Assembly (NCBI GenBank): GCA_022824025.1
Contig: JAJEBF010000042.1
Span: 1 to 64,000, forward strand
Direction: 5' to 3'
DNA: 64,000 bases
Source: Caldilineaceae bacterium
GTDB taxonomy: Bacteria; Chloroflexota; Anaerolineae; Caldilineales; Caldilineaceae
Shown here: piece by piece, positions 32,623 to 41,013 of the stretch
Position numbering within the stretch: the first letter of the stretch is position 1
Layout: every line of letters begins with the position of its first letter
The notes under the pieces: model-generated
Told to the model about the DNA's origin: nothing
Seen by the model: only the letters and a program-made list of their open reading frames with translations
Database searches by the model: none
Position numbers and translations under genes: made by a program

Positions 32623-32652
32623 TTATACTCGGACGCCAAAAAAGCGGGCAAA
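32623..32652 (-). promoter_or_regulatory. Promoter upstream of rseP
   Basis: On the minus strand, TTGCCC (32652-32647), 18-bp spacer, TATAAT (32628-32623). It is about 170 bp before the rseP ATG. The -10 is a perfect consensus. Confidence 0.55.
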
Positions 32653-33115
32653 TACATCAGCCCTGCCCCATGCAGCTTCCACATGTTTCGGCAACGACCT
32701 GTCCGGAGCGACTTCCCGGCCCCCCAGGCAATGCGAGTCCAATCCCTCATGTCACTCCGCCAGGTCGCGGCCCTTGGGTCCCCCGCAACGCCCCCTAAGT
32801 CCGCCATTGCGCCGCGTCGGAGGTTCCCGTCTCACGGGCGAACCGGCCCCAACTGCCGCCAGGCGTCCCGCATCTTTCTTCTTCACAACACCAATTTGCC
32901 CACTCGCGGGGACCGTATTCCACACATTGAACACGCCATCCGACCGTAACCGGCCACCATTCGACGGGGGCGTCCGCTGTGAACGCGCGCCGAGTTCGCG
33001 TGCGCGGCAACGTGCGCTTGCCGTGCGCGCCGAAAGAAGGGCTGCGCCAAAGGATGAGGCGGACCGCCCAACCCCTTTTCTTTCACCACGCTTTCAAATG
33101 TCTACAGGTTCTACT
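32653..33115. other. Orphan region between rseP promoter and isopentenyl phosphate kinase
   Basis: About 460 bp with only short overlapping frames on both strands, none with a clear start site or family. It contains a hairpin, GGTTCCCGT...ACGGGCGAACC (about 32821-32846), and a few other GC-rich inverted repeats. It may be a decayed gene or a structured RNA. I could not match it to RNase P, tmRNA, SRP or a tRNA. Confidence 0.3.
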
Positions 33116-33946
33116 TCAGGGGCGTTCCTGCAGCCTCCCCGCGTGGATCAAGGTCCCCGGGAACGCAGAGAGGTCCGTCAACGCGGCAAAAATGGCGCCC
33201 GGCGTGAGGCCGCCGCAAATAACCACTTCCAGGCCCTCCGCCGCGTCCACCATCCGCAAAGATTGCTCGACTTTCGCCGCCATGCCACCGGTTACATCGG
33301 TGGCATGGCTGGCGCCAAGGGCGACAGACAAAGAGTCGAAAGAAGCCGGCGTGATCTCTCTCAGCAAGACCGCTGTCGGGTCCCTCCGCGGATCGCTGGT
33401 GTATACCCCTTCCAATTCACCTGCCAGCACGATCCGAACCGGCGGAAAATGCCCCGCCAACTGCTCGAAAATTTCCTCGGTGCTGGCAATCGTTCCCCCG
33501 CGCACGCTGTCGAATGCAACGTCTCCGTGTATCAGCGGCAGCAATCCCCGCTCCACCGCCATGCGCACCGTATCCGCCGGGCCCTCCGTCACTCTGCCGT
33601 CCTTGCACCGCAGTCCGACACTGGGCTGCACAGACCAGACCGGCAGTTCAGCCTCCAGAAAACATGCCGCGACGATTCGGTTCAGCCGGGCGGCAGCATC
33701 CGCCGTGGCCGCGAAACCATACCACTGCGCCGGACTGCCAACACCCTTTCGCGTTCCATAGCGTTGCGCGCTGACATGGCCGAAACTCCCGCTCCCGTGC
33801 CCCACCACTAGCTGGAGCCGGGGACTTTTCCGGCGAGCCTGGGCGACTTCCCTCGCCACCCGCGCCAAAACGTCCCGCCTGGCCGTCTCCGCTCTCTCCT
33901 TCTCCGTGATCAGGGAACCGCCGAGTTTCAGATAGATGAGGGACAC
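33116..33946 (-). CDS. Isopentenyl phosphate kinase (amino acid kinase family)
   Basis: 276 residues. The amino acid kinase start MSLIYLKLGGSLIT is followed by VVGHGSGSFGHVSAQRYG (~47-64), which holds the GSFGH histidine diagnostic of isopentenyl phosphate kinase. PLIHGDVAFDSVRGGTI and ATDVTGGMAAKVEQSL are the other nucleotide and substrate blocks. It would phosphorylate isopentenyl phosphate to IPP. The family is best known from archaea and some Chloroflexota, where it ends an alternative mevalonate route. No mevalonate genes lie in this window. It sits 19 bp after selA. Confidence 0.8.
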   Translation of the reverse strand: MSLIYLKLGGSLITEKERAETARRDVLARVAREVAQARRKSPRLQLVVGHGSGSFGHVSAQRYGTRKGVGSPAQWYGFAATADAAARLNRIVAACFLEAELPVWSVQPSVGLRCKDGRVTEGPADTVRMAVERGLLPLIHGDVAFDSVRGGTIASTEEIFEQLAGHFPPVRIVLAGELEGVYTSDPRRDPTAVLLREITPASFDSLSVALGASHATDVTGGMAAKVEQSLRMVDAAEGLEVVICGGLTPGAIFAALTDLSAFPGTLIHAGRLQERP

Positions 33947-33965
33947 AGATTCTGCAGAGCTCCCG

Positions 33966-35510
33966 TTAAGGGCTATCGCCGGCCATGCCGCTGTCAGAGC
34001 GAGGCAGCCGCCGGCAGAGAATCTCCAGCAAAGACTGCTCCTGCTCCGGCAGGACGGTGCGCAGATCGAACAGCAGCTGGGCGTTCTGAATCCGGCAGAT
34101 CACAGGCGGCTCCGCCCCGCGCAGAGACGCGGCCGCGCCGTCCGGCCGCGGGACGTCAAGCGCCAGCAGGAACGTGGCGAGCGTCTCCCCCGGGAGGCTT
34201 CCTCCGCCGATTGTACTCTCGCCTCGAATGACCTTGGCCTCGATCCCCGACTCAGCCATCCTGGCCTGAAAATGACGAGCCCGCCGTTGAACGGACCCCT
34301 CCGACTCCGCTATCATGCGCCATACCGGTATCTCGCGCACGGCGCGTCCCCGCCGATATGCCTGCAGCGTGCCGTCCAGGGCCGCCAGCGTCATCTTGTC
34401 CACCCGCAATGCACGGGCCAGCGGGTGCGAGCGCAGCCGCGAGATATATTCGGCCTTGCCGACAATGAGGCCCGCTTGTGGGCCCCCCAGCAGCTTGTCC
34501 CCGCTGAAGGTAATCACGTCCGCTCCGGCCTGCACGCTGCTCTGCGCCATCGGCTCCGCCGCCAGCCCGAACTGCGCCGTATCCAGCAGCGTGCCGGACC
34601 CCAGGTCGTCAATGACCAGCGGGCGGTCGCCCTTTGCCTGCCCGGGGCCGGCGCCCACAGTCCTGCCGCCCGCTTCACAGTTCCCCTCCGCCCCCCGCGC
34701 CTGCTCCAAACCATGGCCCTGCGCAATCTCGACCAGCTCCGCCAGGCCCGGCTTTGTGACAAAGCCGAGCTGCTTGAAATTGCTGGCGTGTATGCGCATC
34801 AGCGCGGCGGTATCGGGCCCGATCGCAGCCCTGAAGTCGCCCGCGTGCGTGCGGTTCGTCGTACCAACCTCCACCAACGTCGCGCCGCTCTGCCGCAGCA
34901 CATCAGGGATCCGGAAGCCGCCCCCTATCTCGACCAGTTCGCCCCGGCTCACGATCACCTCGCGTCCTCTGCACAGCGCGGTCAGCGCAAGAAAGACCGC
35001 GGCGGCATTATTGTTCACCACAAGCGCGTCTTCTGCGCCCGTCAGCTCGCACAGGAGACGGGAAGGGTGGTCATGGCGGCTGCCCCGCTGCCCCGCCTCC
35101 ACATCATATTCGAGCGTGCTGTATCCACTGGAAAGGCGCGTGACCGCCTCCTGGGCGCTCCTGCTGAGGGGTATGCGGCCCAGATTCGTGTGAATGAGTA
35201 CGCCGGTGGCATTGATTACCGGCCGCAGCGAAGGAGCCGCCCCCGCGGCGACGCTCCTTGTGATTCGCTCCGCCAACGCCTCCCCAGAGGGGGCCTCTTC
35301 CCCCTTCAGAATGGCGGCGCGGGCGCCGGCCAGCTCCGCCCGCGTCGCGGCCGTAACCGCCGCGCGTCCATATTCCGCCACCAGCCCGGCAAGCTCCGGC
35401 GCCAGCAGCAGCTTGTCAACAGAAGGCAGCCTGCGAAACTCCGTGACGTCCCGCCCGGCTTTCTTATCTGCGGCAATGCTCGAAGAATGCGTGGAGCCAG
35501 ATTCTGTCAT
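33966..35510 (-). CDS. selA: L-seryl-tRNA(Sec) selenium transferase
   Basis: 514 residues from ATG 35510 (MTESGSTHSSS); an earlier in-frame start would add an unrelated leader. SelA signatures: RLPSVDKLLL, VINATGVLIHTNLGRIPLS, GSRHDHPSRLLCELTGAE, VVNNNAAAVFLAL, and the PLP lysine in TFSGDKLLGGPQAGLIVG. Length is typical, with a Gly-rich insertion near residue 270-290. SelA converts seryl-tRNA(Sec) to selenocysteyl-tRNA(Sec), so the organism probably makes selenoproteins. selB, selD and tRNA-Sec are not in the window. Confidence 0.94.
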   Translation of the reverse strand: MTESGSTHSSSIAADKKAGRDVTEFRRLPSVDKLLLAPELAGLVAEYGRAAVTAATRAELAGARAAILKGEEAPSGEALAERITRSVAAGAAPSLRPVINATGVLIHTNLGRIPLSRSAQEAVTRLSSGYSTLEYDVEAGQRGSRHDHPSRLLCELTGAEDALVVNNNAAAVFLALTALCRGREVIVSRGELVEIGGGFRIPDVLRQSGATLVEVGTTNRTHAGDFRAAIGPDTAALMRIHASNFKQLGFVTKPGLAELVEIAQGHGLEQARGAEGNCEAGGRTVGAGPGQAKGDRPLVIDDLGSGTLLDTAQFGLAAEPMAQSSVQAGADVITFSGDKLLGGPQAGLIVGKAEYISRLRSHPLARALRVDKMTLAALDGTLQAYRRGRAVREIPVWRMIAESEGSVQRRARHFQARMAESGIEAKVIRGESTIGGGSLPGETLATFLLALDVPRPDGAAASLRGAEPPVICRIQNAQLLFDLRTVLPEQEQSLLEILCRRLPRSDSGMAGDSP

Positions 35511-35590
35511 GGAACCGCTTTTCGCACTGAGGAGACCAAAAATAAAGGCGTTTCGAACGTGAGTCGCTCTGCCGTCCCATTCTCGCGGCC

Positions 35591-36181
35591 CTAGGCAGGG
35601 CGCAGCCTCGGCAAGCGATCGGCCGCCAGCTCTGCCAGCGCCGGATTGCTCCGATCCCGGTCGGAAAGAACCGGCTCGGACCACTTCCAATCGACTGCCA
35701 GCCCCGGATCATCCCAGGCTACGCCGTGCTCGTCCGAATTGTCATAATAGTTGTCGACATTGTAGGCCAGCGCCGCTTCCGTCAGCGCAAGAAATCCATG
35801 CGCGACCCCGACCGGAATGAAGATGCCCGACGTGTTGTGTTCCCCGATCTCCAGCGTTTCCGTCCTCCCAAATGTAGGGCTGTCCGGGCGCAGGTCGGCC
35901 AGACCCACCTGAACCGTTCCTGTCACGCAGAACCAGTAGTCAACCTGATGATAGTGGTAATGCAGCCCGCGCAGCACGCCCGCCTTCGAGTAGCTGACAT
36001 TTGACTGGACCCGCGTCCAACTCCGCTGCGGGAACCACTCCTTGCGAAAGGTCTCCAGGAAACGGCCCCGGTCATCTCCGAAAGGCCGCAGCGCGACGAA
36101 CTGAACGCCTTCAATCACATTGGAATCCGAAATTTCTGGCACAGTTGTATCCTCAGCCTTTCCCGCCGTCTTTCCCCGCAT
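35591..36181 (-). CDS. rfbC: dTDP-4-dehydrorhamnose 3,5-epimerase family protein
   Basis: 196 residues forming a cupin. RfbC blocks: DDRGRFLETFRKEWF, VLRGLHYHYHQVDYWFCVTGTVQVGLADLRPDSPTFG, IFIPVGVAHGFLAL and YNVDNYYDNSDEHGVAWDDP. In the canonical enzyme the catalytic His is in GLHYQ; here GLHYHYHQ keeps a His. The rest of the rhamnose pathway is not nearby, so an epimerase acting on another dTDP/CDP sugar is possible. Confidence 0.82.
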   Translation of the reverse strand: MRGKTAGKAEDTTVPEISDSNVIEGVQFVALRPFGDDRGRFLETFRKEWFPQRSWTRVQSNVSYSKAGVLRGLHYHYHQVDYWFCVTGTVQVGLADLRPDSPTFGRTETLEIGEHNTSGIFIPVGVAHGFLALTEAALAYNVDNYYDNSDEHGVAWDDPGLAVDWKWSEPVLSDRDRSNPALAELAADRLPRLRPA

Positions 36182-36194
36182 CGGGGGAGGCCGC

Positions 36195-36983
36195 TCATGT
36201 TGTCAACGACCGCATTCGCTCGATGATTCGGTTGATCTCCGTCGCTTTCAGCTGATACGCCGCCCGGTTGACGACCAGCACCGCCTGGCTCTCCAGGATC
36301 GTCCGAATCTCTACCAGCCCATTCATTCGCAGTGTCGTTCCAGTCTGGACCACATCAACGATCAGATCGGAGAGGCCCAGGATCGGCCCAAGCTCGACCG
36401 ATCCGTTTAGCGTGATGACCTCTGCGTTCACGCCCCTCTCCGCGAAGAAACTGCGCGTCAAGCGCGGGTACTCGGTTGCAATGCGGGGCTGGCTCATGTA
36501 GCGCAAAGGCGTTCCAGGGTGGTGCAAAGAAGAGGAAACACCCAAGGAACGCTCGGCAAAATCGCCTCCTGCTTCGGTTGCGCCCGCCGCGCTCTCCGCC
36601 GGGCCGGCCAGGCTGAGCCGGCACTGCCCAAAAGGCAGCAGCAGCGGCTCGTAGACCGCACGATCCGTCTCCCGCACGACGTCCAGCCCGCAGATGCCCA
36701 GATCAGCCGCGCCGTGCTCAACATACGTCGGCACATCGCGCGGCTTGGCCATGACAAAACCGACCGTCCCGTCGGCCGCAGGCAAAACCAGCTTGCGGCT
36801 CTCCGTGTCGGTTGGGGTCGACAGTCCGGCCTGCTCCAAAAAGGACAAGCTGTCCTGGGCAAGCCTCCCCTTCGGCAAGGCAAAGAGCAGAGACTGTTCG
36901 CCTCCCGCCCCTGGCGCCGACACCTGAGCATCCTCAGCTGTTGCTGCCGCCCCGCGAATGGGCGCTGAAATCGATGAAATCAT
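36195..36983 (-). CDS. hisG: ATP phosphoribosyltransferase, short form
   Basis: 262 residues. LLFALPKGRLAQDSLSFLEQAGL starts the catalytic core, and ADLGICGLDVVRE and LIVDVVQTGTTLRMNGLVEI are HisG signatures, the latter binding phosphoribosyl pyrophosphate. It lacks the C-terminal regulatory domain of long HisG, so it needs HisZ, which is encoded immediately upstream with a 4-bp overlap. First step of histidine synthesis. A ~30-residue insertion (~135-165) is unusual. Confidence 0.93.
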   Translation of the reverse strand: MISSISAPIRGAAATAEDAQVSAPGAGGEQSLLFALPKGRLAQDSLSFLEQAGLSTPTDTESRKLVLPAADGTVGFVMAKPRDVPTYVEHGAADLGICGLDVVRETDRAVYEPLLLPFGQCRLSLAGPAESAAGATEAGGDFAERSLGVSSSLHHPGTPLRYMSQPRIATEYPRLTRSFFAERGVNAEVITLNGSVELGPILGLSDLIVDVVQTGTTLRMNGLVEIRTILESQAVLVVNRAAYQLKATEINRIIERMRSLTT

Positions 36984-38281
36984 TTACTCTGCCCCGCGAT
37001 TTCTGCACACGTCGTCTGTGGCGGCGAAAGGCAATCTGCTTCGAGCGGCCCAATCAGGACAAAGTCACCGCCCTCGTCGCGCCGGTAGTGCATGAACTCC
37101 TCCTCCCACAGAAGGACGTCCACCACGTCAGTTTCCCCCGCATACCCAAAGGCGCGATCCGCCGACCAGTCGTTGACATCCACCTGAATCCGTACGCCCG
37201 CCTGGCGCAACCTTTGCACTTGGACCATCGCAGCCGCGCTCCCTCTGGGCAGCGCCAGAACGGTCCGCTGGCGGCGCGTGCGATTCTTCGCGTCAGCCCC
37301 CTCCTGCCGCTGCTTTGCGACCAGCAACCGGTCCACACCAAGCGCGACGCCGACCGCCGGTTGCGACGGCCCAAACCGGCCCACCAGGTCGTCGTAACGC
37401 CCGCCGCTGGCAACGGCTGTCCCCAGGCCGGGTGTTACTGCCTCGAATGTAACGCCCGTGTAATAGCCTAGATTGCGAATCTCGGTCAGATCGATGACAA
37501 GGCTGTTCAGCGTGTCGTAACCATCCAGGGCATCCACAATCTGACGAAGGTTCCGTAGGGCCTCATGCATCCCCCTGTTCTGAATGTGGCGTTCTGCCAG
37601 CGAGAGAATGGCGTCTACATTTTCCCCCACCAGTTGCGGCAAAGTCTCAACCGCCTGCCGCTGCCCTGTGCGCAGTGGTGTCTCCCGCAGGAACTCAGCC
37701 AGAAGCGGTTCGCTCTTACGCTCCAACGCCCAATGCAGTTGTTGCGCCTGCTCCGGATTGAGCGCCAGCGCCTCGAGAAGCCCGCGATAGTAGCGGATGT
37801 GGCCCACAATCTGCCGGAACTCCGTCAGGCCCGCCGCCTTCAGCGCCGCCGCGTTGATGGCCAGAACCTCAGCGTCGGCCGCCGGGCTCGGCGCGCCGAT
37901 CAATTCGCCGCCTACCTGCCAGAACTCGCGTTGGCGGCCCGCCTGGGGTTCAAGGTAGCGAAAGACGCTGCCCCCGTAGCAGAATCGCTGCGGCATCGGC
38001 CAGTCGTGCAGCCGCGCGCCCACCAGCCGGGCGACCGGCGTCGTGAATTCTGGCCGCAAGGAAAGCGTGCTTCCGTCCCGGTCGAGAAAGCGGTACATCC
38101 CGCTGCGCAAACGGTCGTCATACTGGGCGCTGAGCGTCGAATCGAACTCAAACATCGGCGGGATGACGTCACCGTAGCCCCAGCCGCGAAACGTTTCCAG
38201 CAGCGCGTCAAGCAGGCTCTGCCGCAGACTCGCCTCGTCCCAGAAATAGTCAGCGACGCCAAAGGGGATGTGCCCGTTCAT
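36980..38281 (-). CDS. hisZ: ATP phosphoribosyltransferase regulatory subunit
   Basis: 433 residues from ATG 38281 (MNGHIPFGVADYFWDEA), overlapping the FmdB gene by 4 bp. It is a histidyl-tRNA synthetase paralogue: LRPEFTTPVARLVG (motif 2 region) and ASGGRYDDLVGRFGPSQPAVGVALGVDRLL. Pairing with a short HisG marks it as HisZ and not a synthetase. It forms the HisG-HisZ complex and gives feedback control by histidine. Confidence 0.9.
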   Translation of the reverse strand: MNGHIPFGVADYFWDEASLRQSLLDALLETFRGWGYGDVIPPMFEFDSTLSAQYDDRLRSGMYRFLDRDGSTLSLRPEFTTPVARLVGARLHDWPMPQRFCYGGSVFRYLEPQAGRQREFWQVGGELIGAPSPAADAEVLAINAAALKAAGLTEFRQIVGHIRYYRGLLEALALNPEQAQQLHWALERKSEPLLAEFLRETPLRTGQRQAVETLPQLVGENVDAILSLAERHIQNRGMHEALRNLRQIVDALDGYDTLNSLVIDLTEIRNLGYYTGVTFEAVTPGLGTAVASGGRYDDLVGRFGPSQPAVGVALGVDRLLVAKQRQEGADAKNRTRRQRTVLALPRGSAAAMVQVQRLRQAGVRIQVDVNDWSADRAFGYAGETDVVDVLLWEEEFMHYRRDEGGDFVLIGPLEADCLSPPQTTCAEIAGQSK

Positions 38282-38565
38282 CTGCCCTGCTCGCGCTTCC
38301 GCTGTCGATTCGCCTGCAATGTATCGATCTGTTCTTTCGGCGTATAGGAGGCCGCCTTCGCAGTCTCCGCGCTGGACGCGCTCTCCTCCTGCGGCGTAAG
38401 CCCGCCCAGTTCCCCCAGAACCGCGACGCGCGACATCGTGCGCCTCGTCGTGCCGCTGCCGCAGGCCGGACAGTCCGGCTGCTGATCCTGCGCGGAGGCC
38501 ACCGTCGGCCAGAGACGGTCGAACTGATTGTCGCAATCCAGGCAAACATACTCGTAGATCGGCAT
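38278..38565 (-). CDS. FmdB-family zinc-ribbon protein
   Basis: 95 residues from ATG 38565 (MPIYEYVCLDCDNQF). Two Cys pairs, CLDC and CPAC, form a single zinc ribbon (~8-45), followed by a Ser/Ala/Lys-rich tail. FmdB-like proteins are putative regulators of unclear function. First gene of the unit with hisZ and hisG. Confidence 0.85.
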   Translation of the reverse strand: MPIYEYVCLDCDNQFDRLWPTVASAQDQQPDCPACGSGTTRRTMSRVAVLGELGGLTPQEESASSAETAKAASYTPKEQIDTLQANRQRKREQGR

Positions 38566-38601
38566 CTCGGTCTCCGTTCCGGCGCCGCGGCCGGCGCCCT
38601 C

Positions 38602-38619
38602 AGGCAAGGCGCCTTGCCT
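38602..38619. promoter_or_regulatory. 18-bp perfect palindrome in the 5' region of fmdB-hisZ-hisG
   Basis: AGGCAAGGCGCCTTGCCT lies just downstream of the predicted start of transcription, between the promoter and the FmdB ATG. It could be an operator for a dimeric repressor or a leader stem. Confidence 0.45.
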
Positions 38620-38630
38620 CGACTGACAAC

Positions 38631-38659
38631 AGTATGCCAAAGGAGCAACCAATGCTCAA
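38631..38659 (-). promoter_or_regulatory. Possible promoter for fmdB-hisZ-hisG
   Basis: Minus strand TTGAGC (38659-38654), 17-bp spacer, CATACT (38636-38631), about 65 bp before the FmdB start. Confidence 0.4.
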
Positions 38660-38910
38660 AGGTCGACAACCCCCAACAACCATCCCCCTCCCGCCAGAAT
38701 GCCCCACCCCGTAACCAGCGCCCCATCACCTGCCATCCTGAATATCTTGCCCTCTCCACATATACCCGGTTACCGGGTTTGCAGGCCAATCACATCTAAT
38801 TGGGAGAGAACTTTCAGCCGATAGCCAGTTTTCCAACCTGCTCGTTTCCGTTGACCCGATTCAGATGCGATTGCCCCGGGAAGGGGATTTTGGGACGAGG
38901 GATTTTGTCT

Positions 38911-39005
38911 GAACGGGGATTTGGGGGGATTAAGGGGATTAGGGGGATGGGGGAAACGGCAACGGCGGACGGCGATGTCTTTTGATCCAAGGAGGGACAC
39001 GGAGG
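38911..39005 (+). repeat. Imperfect direct repeat, left copy
   Basis: About 95 bp with the recognisable sequence GAACGGGGATTTGGGGGGAT, a GGGGGATGGGGGAAA core, CGGCAACGGCG and TTTTGATCCAAGGAGGGACA. It matches 40534-40622 in order and orientation. The two copies flank the decamer tract and the broken gene. Confidence 0.8.
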
Positions 39006-39057
39006 ACGCCAGCGCGTTTGTGGTGCGCGAAGGGGATGGTGTGAGGGAGTGGTGCGT

Positions 39058-39290
39058 GTTCGTGAGTGTTCGTGAGCGTTGCATGAGCGTTTACGGGTGT
39101 TTGTGAGCGTTTACGAGTGTTCGAGAGTATTCGTGAGCGTTTACGAGTGTTCGCAAGCGTTTGTGAGAGTTCACGAGTGTTTGTGAGCGTTGCATGAGTG
39201 TTTACGAGTGTTTACGAGCGTTTACGAGTGTTCGTGAGTGTTTGTGAGTGTTTGTGAGTGTTGCATGAGCGTTTACGAGCGTTTGTGAGA
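39058..39290. repeat. Decanucleotide tandem-repeat tract, second locus
   Basis: 23 consecutive units of the form GTTYRYGAGY, twenty of 10 bp and three of 11 bp (GTTGCATGAGC/T), filling 233 bp exactly. It is the reverse complement of the decamer family at 640-1207. It lies 3' of the broken gene at 39540-40462, the same relative place as in the first locus. Confidence 0.92.
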
Positions 39291-39539
39291 GATTGGAGGT
39301 GGAAAAAGGGCGGGGATCCGCGAAGGGACGCGAATCGGGGGCAGGGCGAGTGATGAATGGGCGATAGATGGGCGATGGATGGGCGTTTGCGAGGGTCTGA
39401 CGAGGTGTTGAGGGGGGGTGGGCGGTCTGATGGGCGTTGCGGTGGGTGGGGCGGCGGGATGGTGGGTAGGGGGTTACGCTGCCGCGGGGAGGGGCGGCAG
39501 GAATTCGATATATTCTATTTGTTTTTCAACCTTCCCAGG

Positions 39540-40462
39540 TCAGGAGGTTGGGACGGGCTGGTGGTTGATTACGGCGCCATTGGGGTCGTCCGGGTCGTGA
39601 AGTTCGTCCTGCGTCTTCTCGTATTCGTCATTCTGATAGAGGTTCTCGAGGAGGCGAATCAGGTCCCCGGCCTGGCGCACCTGGTCGGCCAGGACTTCGG
39701 GGTCGGTTTCGACTTCGCCGGTTTCGGGGACGATGCCGGTCCTGGCGCGGGCGGGCAGCCTGTCCATGGGCTGTCCGGTCAGGGGGTCGCGCAGGGGCTC
39801 GGGGGCGTCTTCGGCGCCGCTGGTGAGCGCAGTCCGGGCTGCTTCCATCTCGTCACGCATCTCTTTCGCCATTTCGATCAGGTATGGCAGGTTTTCTTTG
39901 GAGAAGCGGTATTGCAGCGCGTCGTTTCTGAGGTTGTCGAGGTCTTCCTGTGTGTAGGAGGACTGGGGGCGGATGCCGAAGCGTTGTCTGCCCTCTTCGG
40001 TGAGCACGGGCTGTGGCGGGCTCGTCGGGGTCGGACGGCTCTTCGAGCTCTGCGAGGCCCTGGGCAGCGAACGATTCGAGGCTGTACCGGTTCTCCTCGT
40101 CGGAGATGTTGGCGGCGGTGTTGAGGATGTTGAGGTCGCCATGTCCGCCGGCCATGGCTGCGGCTGCGGCGCGGTCCTCTTCGGCGCGGATTTCTTCCAT
40201 CTCTTCGTCGGCGAGCTTGTCGTAGGCGCGCAGCTCTTTGGCGCCGTTTCAGATTGCGTTGTAGGCGGAGGGACTGAGATGGCCCTGGCGCACTGCGGTC
40301 ATGCCTTCGGTGAGGAGCTCGATCATGTCTTTGAGGCGTTCGGGGACGCGCCGGTCGATCCTGGTCGCGGTGCGCTTCTGCCTGACAGGGGGAGCCGTCT
40401 TTGCGGGCGCCCTTGCAGAGGGGGTGCGTGATGGTGTGCGAGTGCGCGCGGGGATGTGTCAT
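39540..40462 (-). pseudogene. Frameshifted homologue of the gene at the left edge
   Basis: Read from ATG 40462, the frame gives THPLCKGARKDGSPCQ, then must shift (~40380) to continue as VPERLKDMIELLTEGM...SPSAYNAI, hits TGA at 40249-40251, continues as NGAKELRAYDKLADEEMEEIRAEED...GLAELEEPSDPD, and shifts again (~40000-40030) to VLTEEGRQRFG...RDPLTGQPMDRL and the stop at 39540. Joined, this is one coherent ~300-residue protein whose end aligns with the product at 2-415. Two frameshifts and a stop make it a pseudogene, unless they are assembly errors. It and its repeat tail appear to be a degraded copy of a repeated element. Confidence 0.75.
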
Positions 40463-40533
40463 GGTGTGATGTGTCCTTGTTGCGGGATGCTGCCCAGCGG
40501 CCGGCCGGATGGCTGGCGCGGGCGGGGCGATCG

Positions 40534-40622
40534 GGACGGGGATTTGGGGGGATTTTTGGGATTTGGGGGATGGGGGAAAAGGCAACGGCGAATGGCAACA
40601 GATTTTGATCCACGGAGGGACG
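40534..40622 (+). repeat. Imperfect direct repeat, right copy
   Basis: Matches 38911-39005: GGACGGGGATTTGGGGGGAT, GGGGGATGGGGGAAA, GGCAACGGCG and TTTTGATCCACGGAGGGAC. With the left copy it bounds a segment of about 1.7 kb. Confidence 0.8.
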
Positions 40623-40723
40623 GGGGAACTGCGGGGGCGCGGCGCGGTTGCGGAGGGGGCGTTGCGGGGGGAATCGCCCCGCACAGGGGATGCCGCTTGC
40701 GGCTGACCGGGTTCGCCGCCGGC

Positions 40724-40752
40724 TTGACACACCTCCTGTCTGGCCTTATACT
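40724..40752 (+). promoter_or_regulatory. Promoter of the cobalamin operon
   Basis: TTGACA (40724-40729), 17-bp spacer, TATACT (40747-40752), close to full sigma70 consensus and directly before the riboswitch. Confidence 0.75.
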
Positions 40753-40771
40753 CTAGCCAACTGAATACCAG

Positions 40772-40943
40772 ACGTCAGCGGCGCCCTTATCTCGAACGCA
40801 AGGGCTGAAAAGGCGAAGCCGGTGGAATTCCGGCGCTGTCCCGCAACTGTAAGGGAATATACCCGCCTCCCTCTCCACAACAGGAGGGGTCTACCAATCG
40901 AGGCAGGCGGCAGTTCCCAAGCCAGGTCGACCGCCTCTGACGT
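40772..40943 (+). ncRNA. Cobalamin (AdoCbl-type) riboswitch
   Basis: The closing stem ACGTCAG (40772-40778) pairs with CTGACGT (40937-40943). Inside is the B12-box core: AAGCCGGTGGAATTCCGGC, GCTGTCCCGCAACTGTAAG and, after a variable arm, AAGCCAGGTCGACC. Downstream, CGTCCGATCTC pairs with GAGGTCGGACG (41014-41039), followed by a short T-rich stretch, and is the likely expression platform. All genes of the following operon fit B12 uptake and salvage, so high cobalamin should reduce their expression. Confidence 0.93.
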
Positions 40944-41013
40944 GCACTTGAAACATCTCGCGGATTGGGTTATCGAGTGATGCCTGCCCCCTACGGGCAT
41001 GGCTTGCCGATAG

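Noticed and set aside
32821..32846. tRNA T-arm-like hairpin (possible tRNA-Sec)
   Set aside because: No acceptor stem, anticodon arm or D-arm can be drawn around it.
36980..38281. Histidyl-tRNA synthetase
   Set aside because: Adjacent to a short HisG with a 4-bp overlap and lacking a clear anticodon-binding domain, so HisZ fits better.
40249..40251. In-frame TGA as selenocysteine
   Set aside because: The same gene has two frameshifts, so decay or error is simpler despite selA being present.
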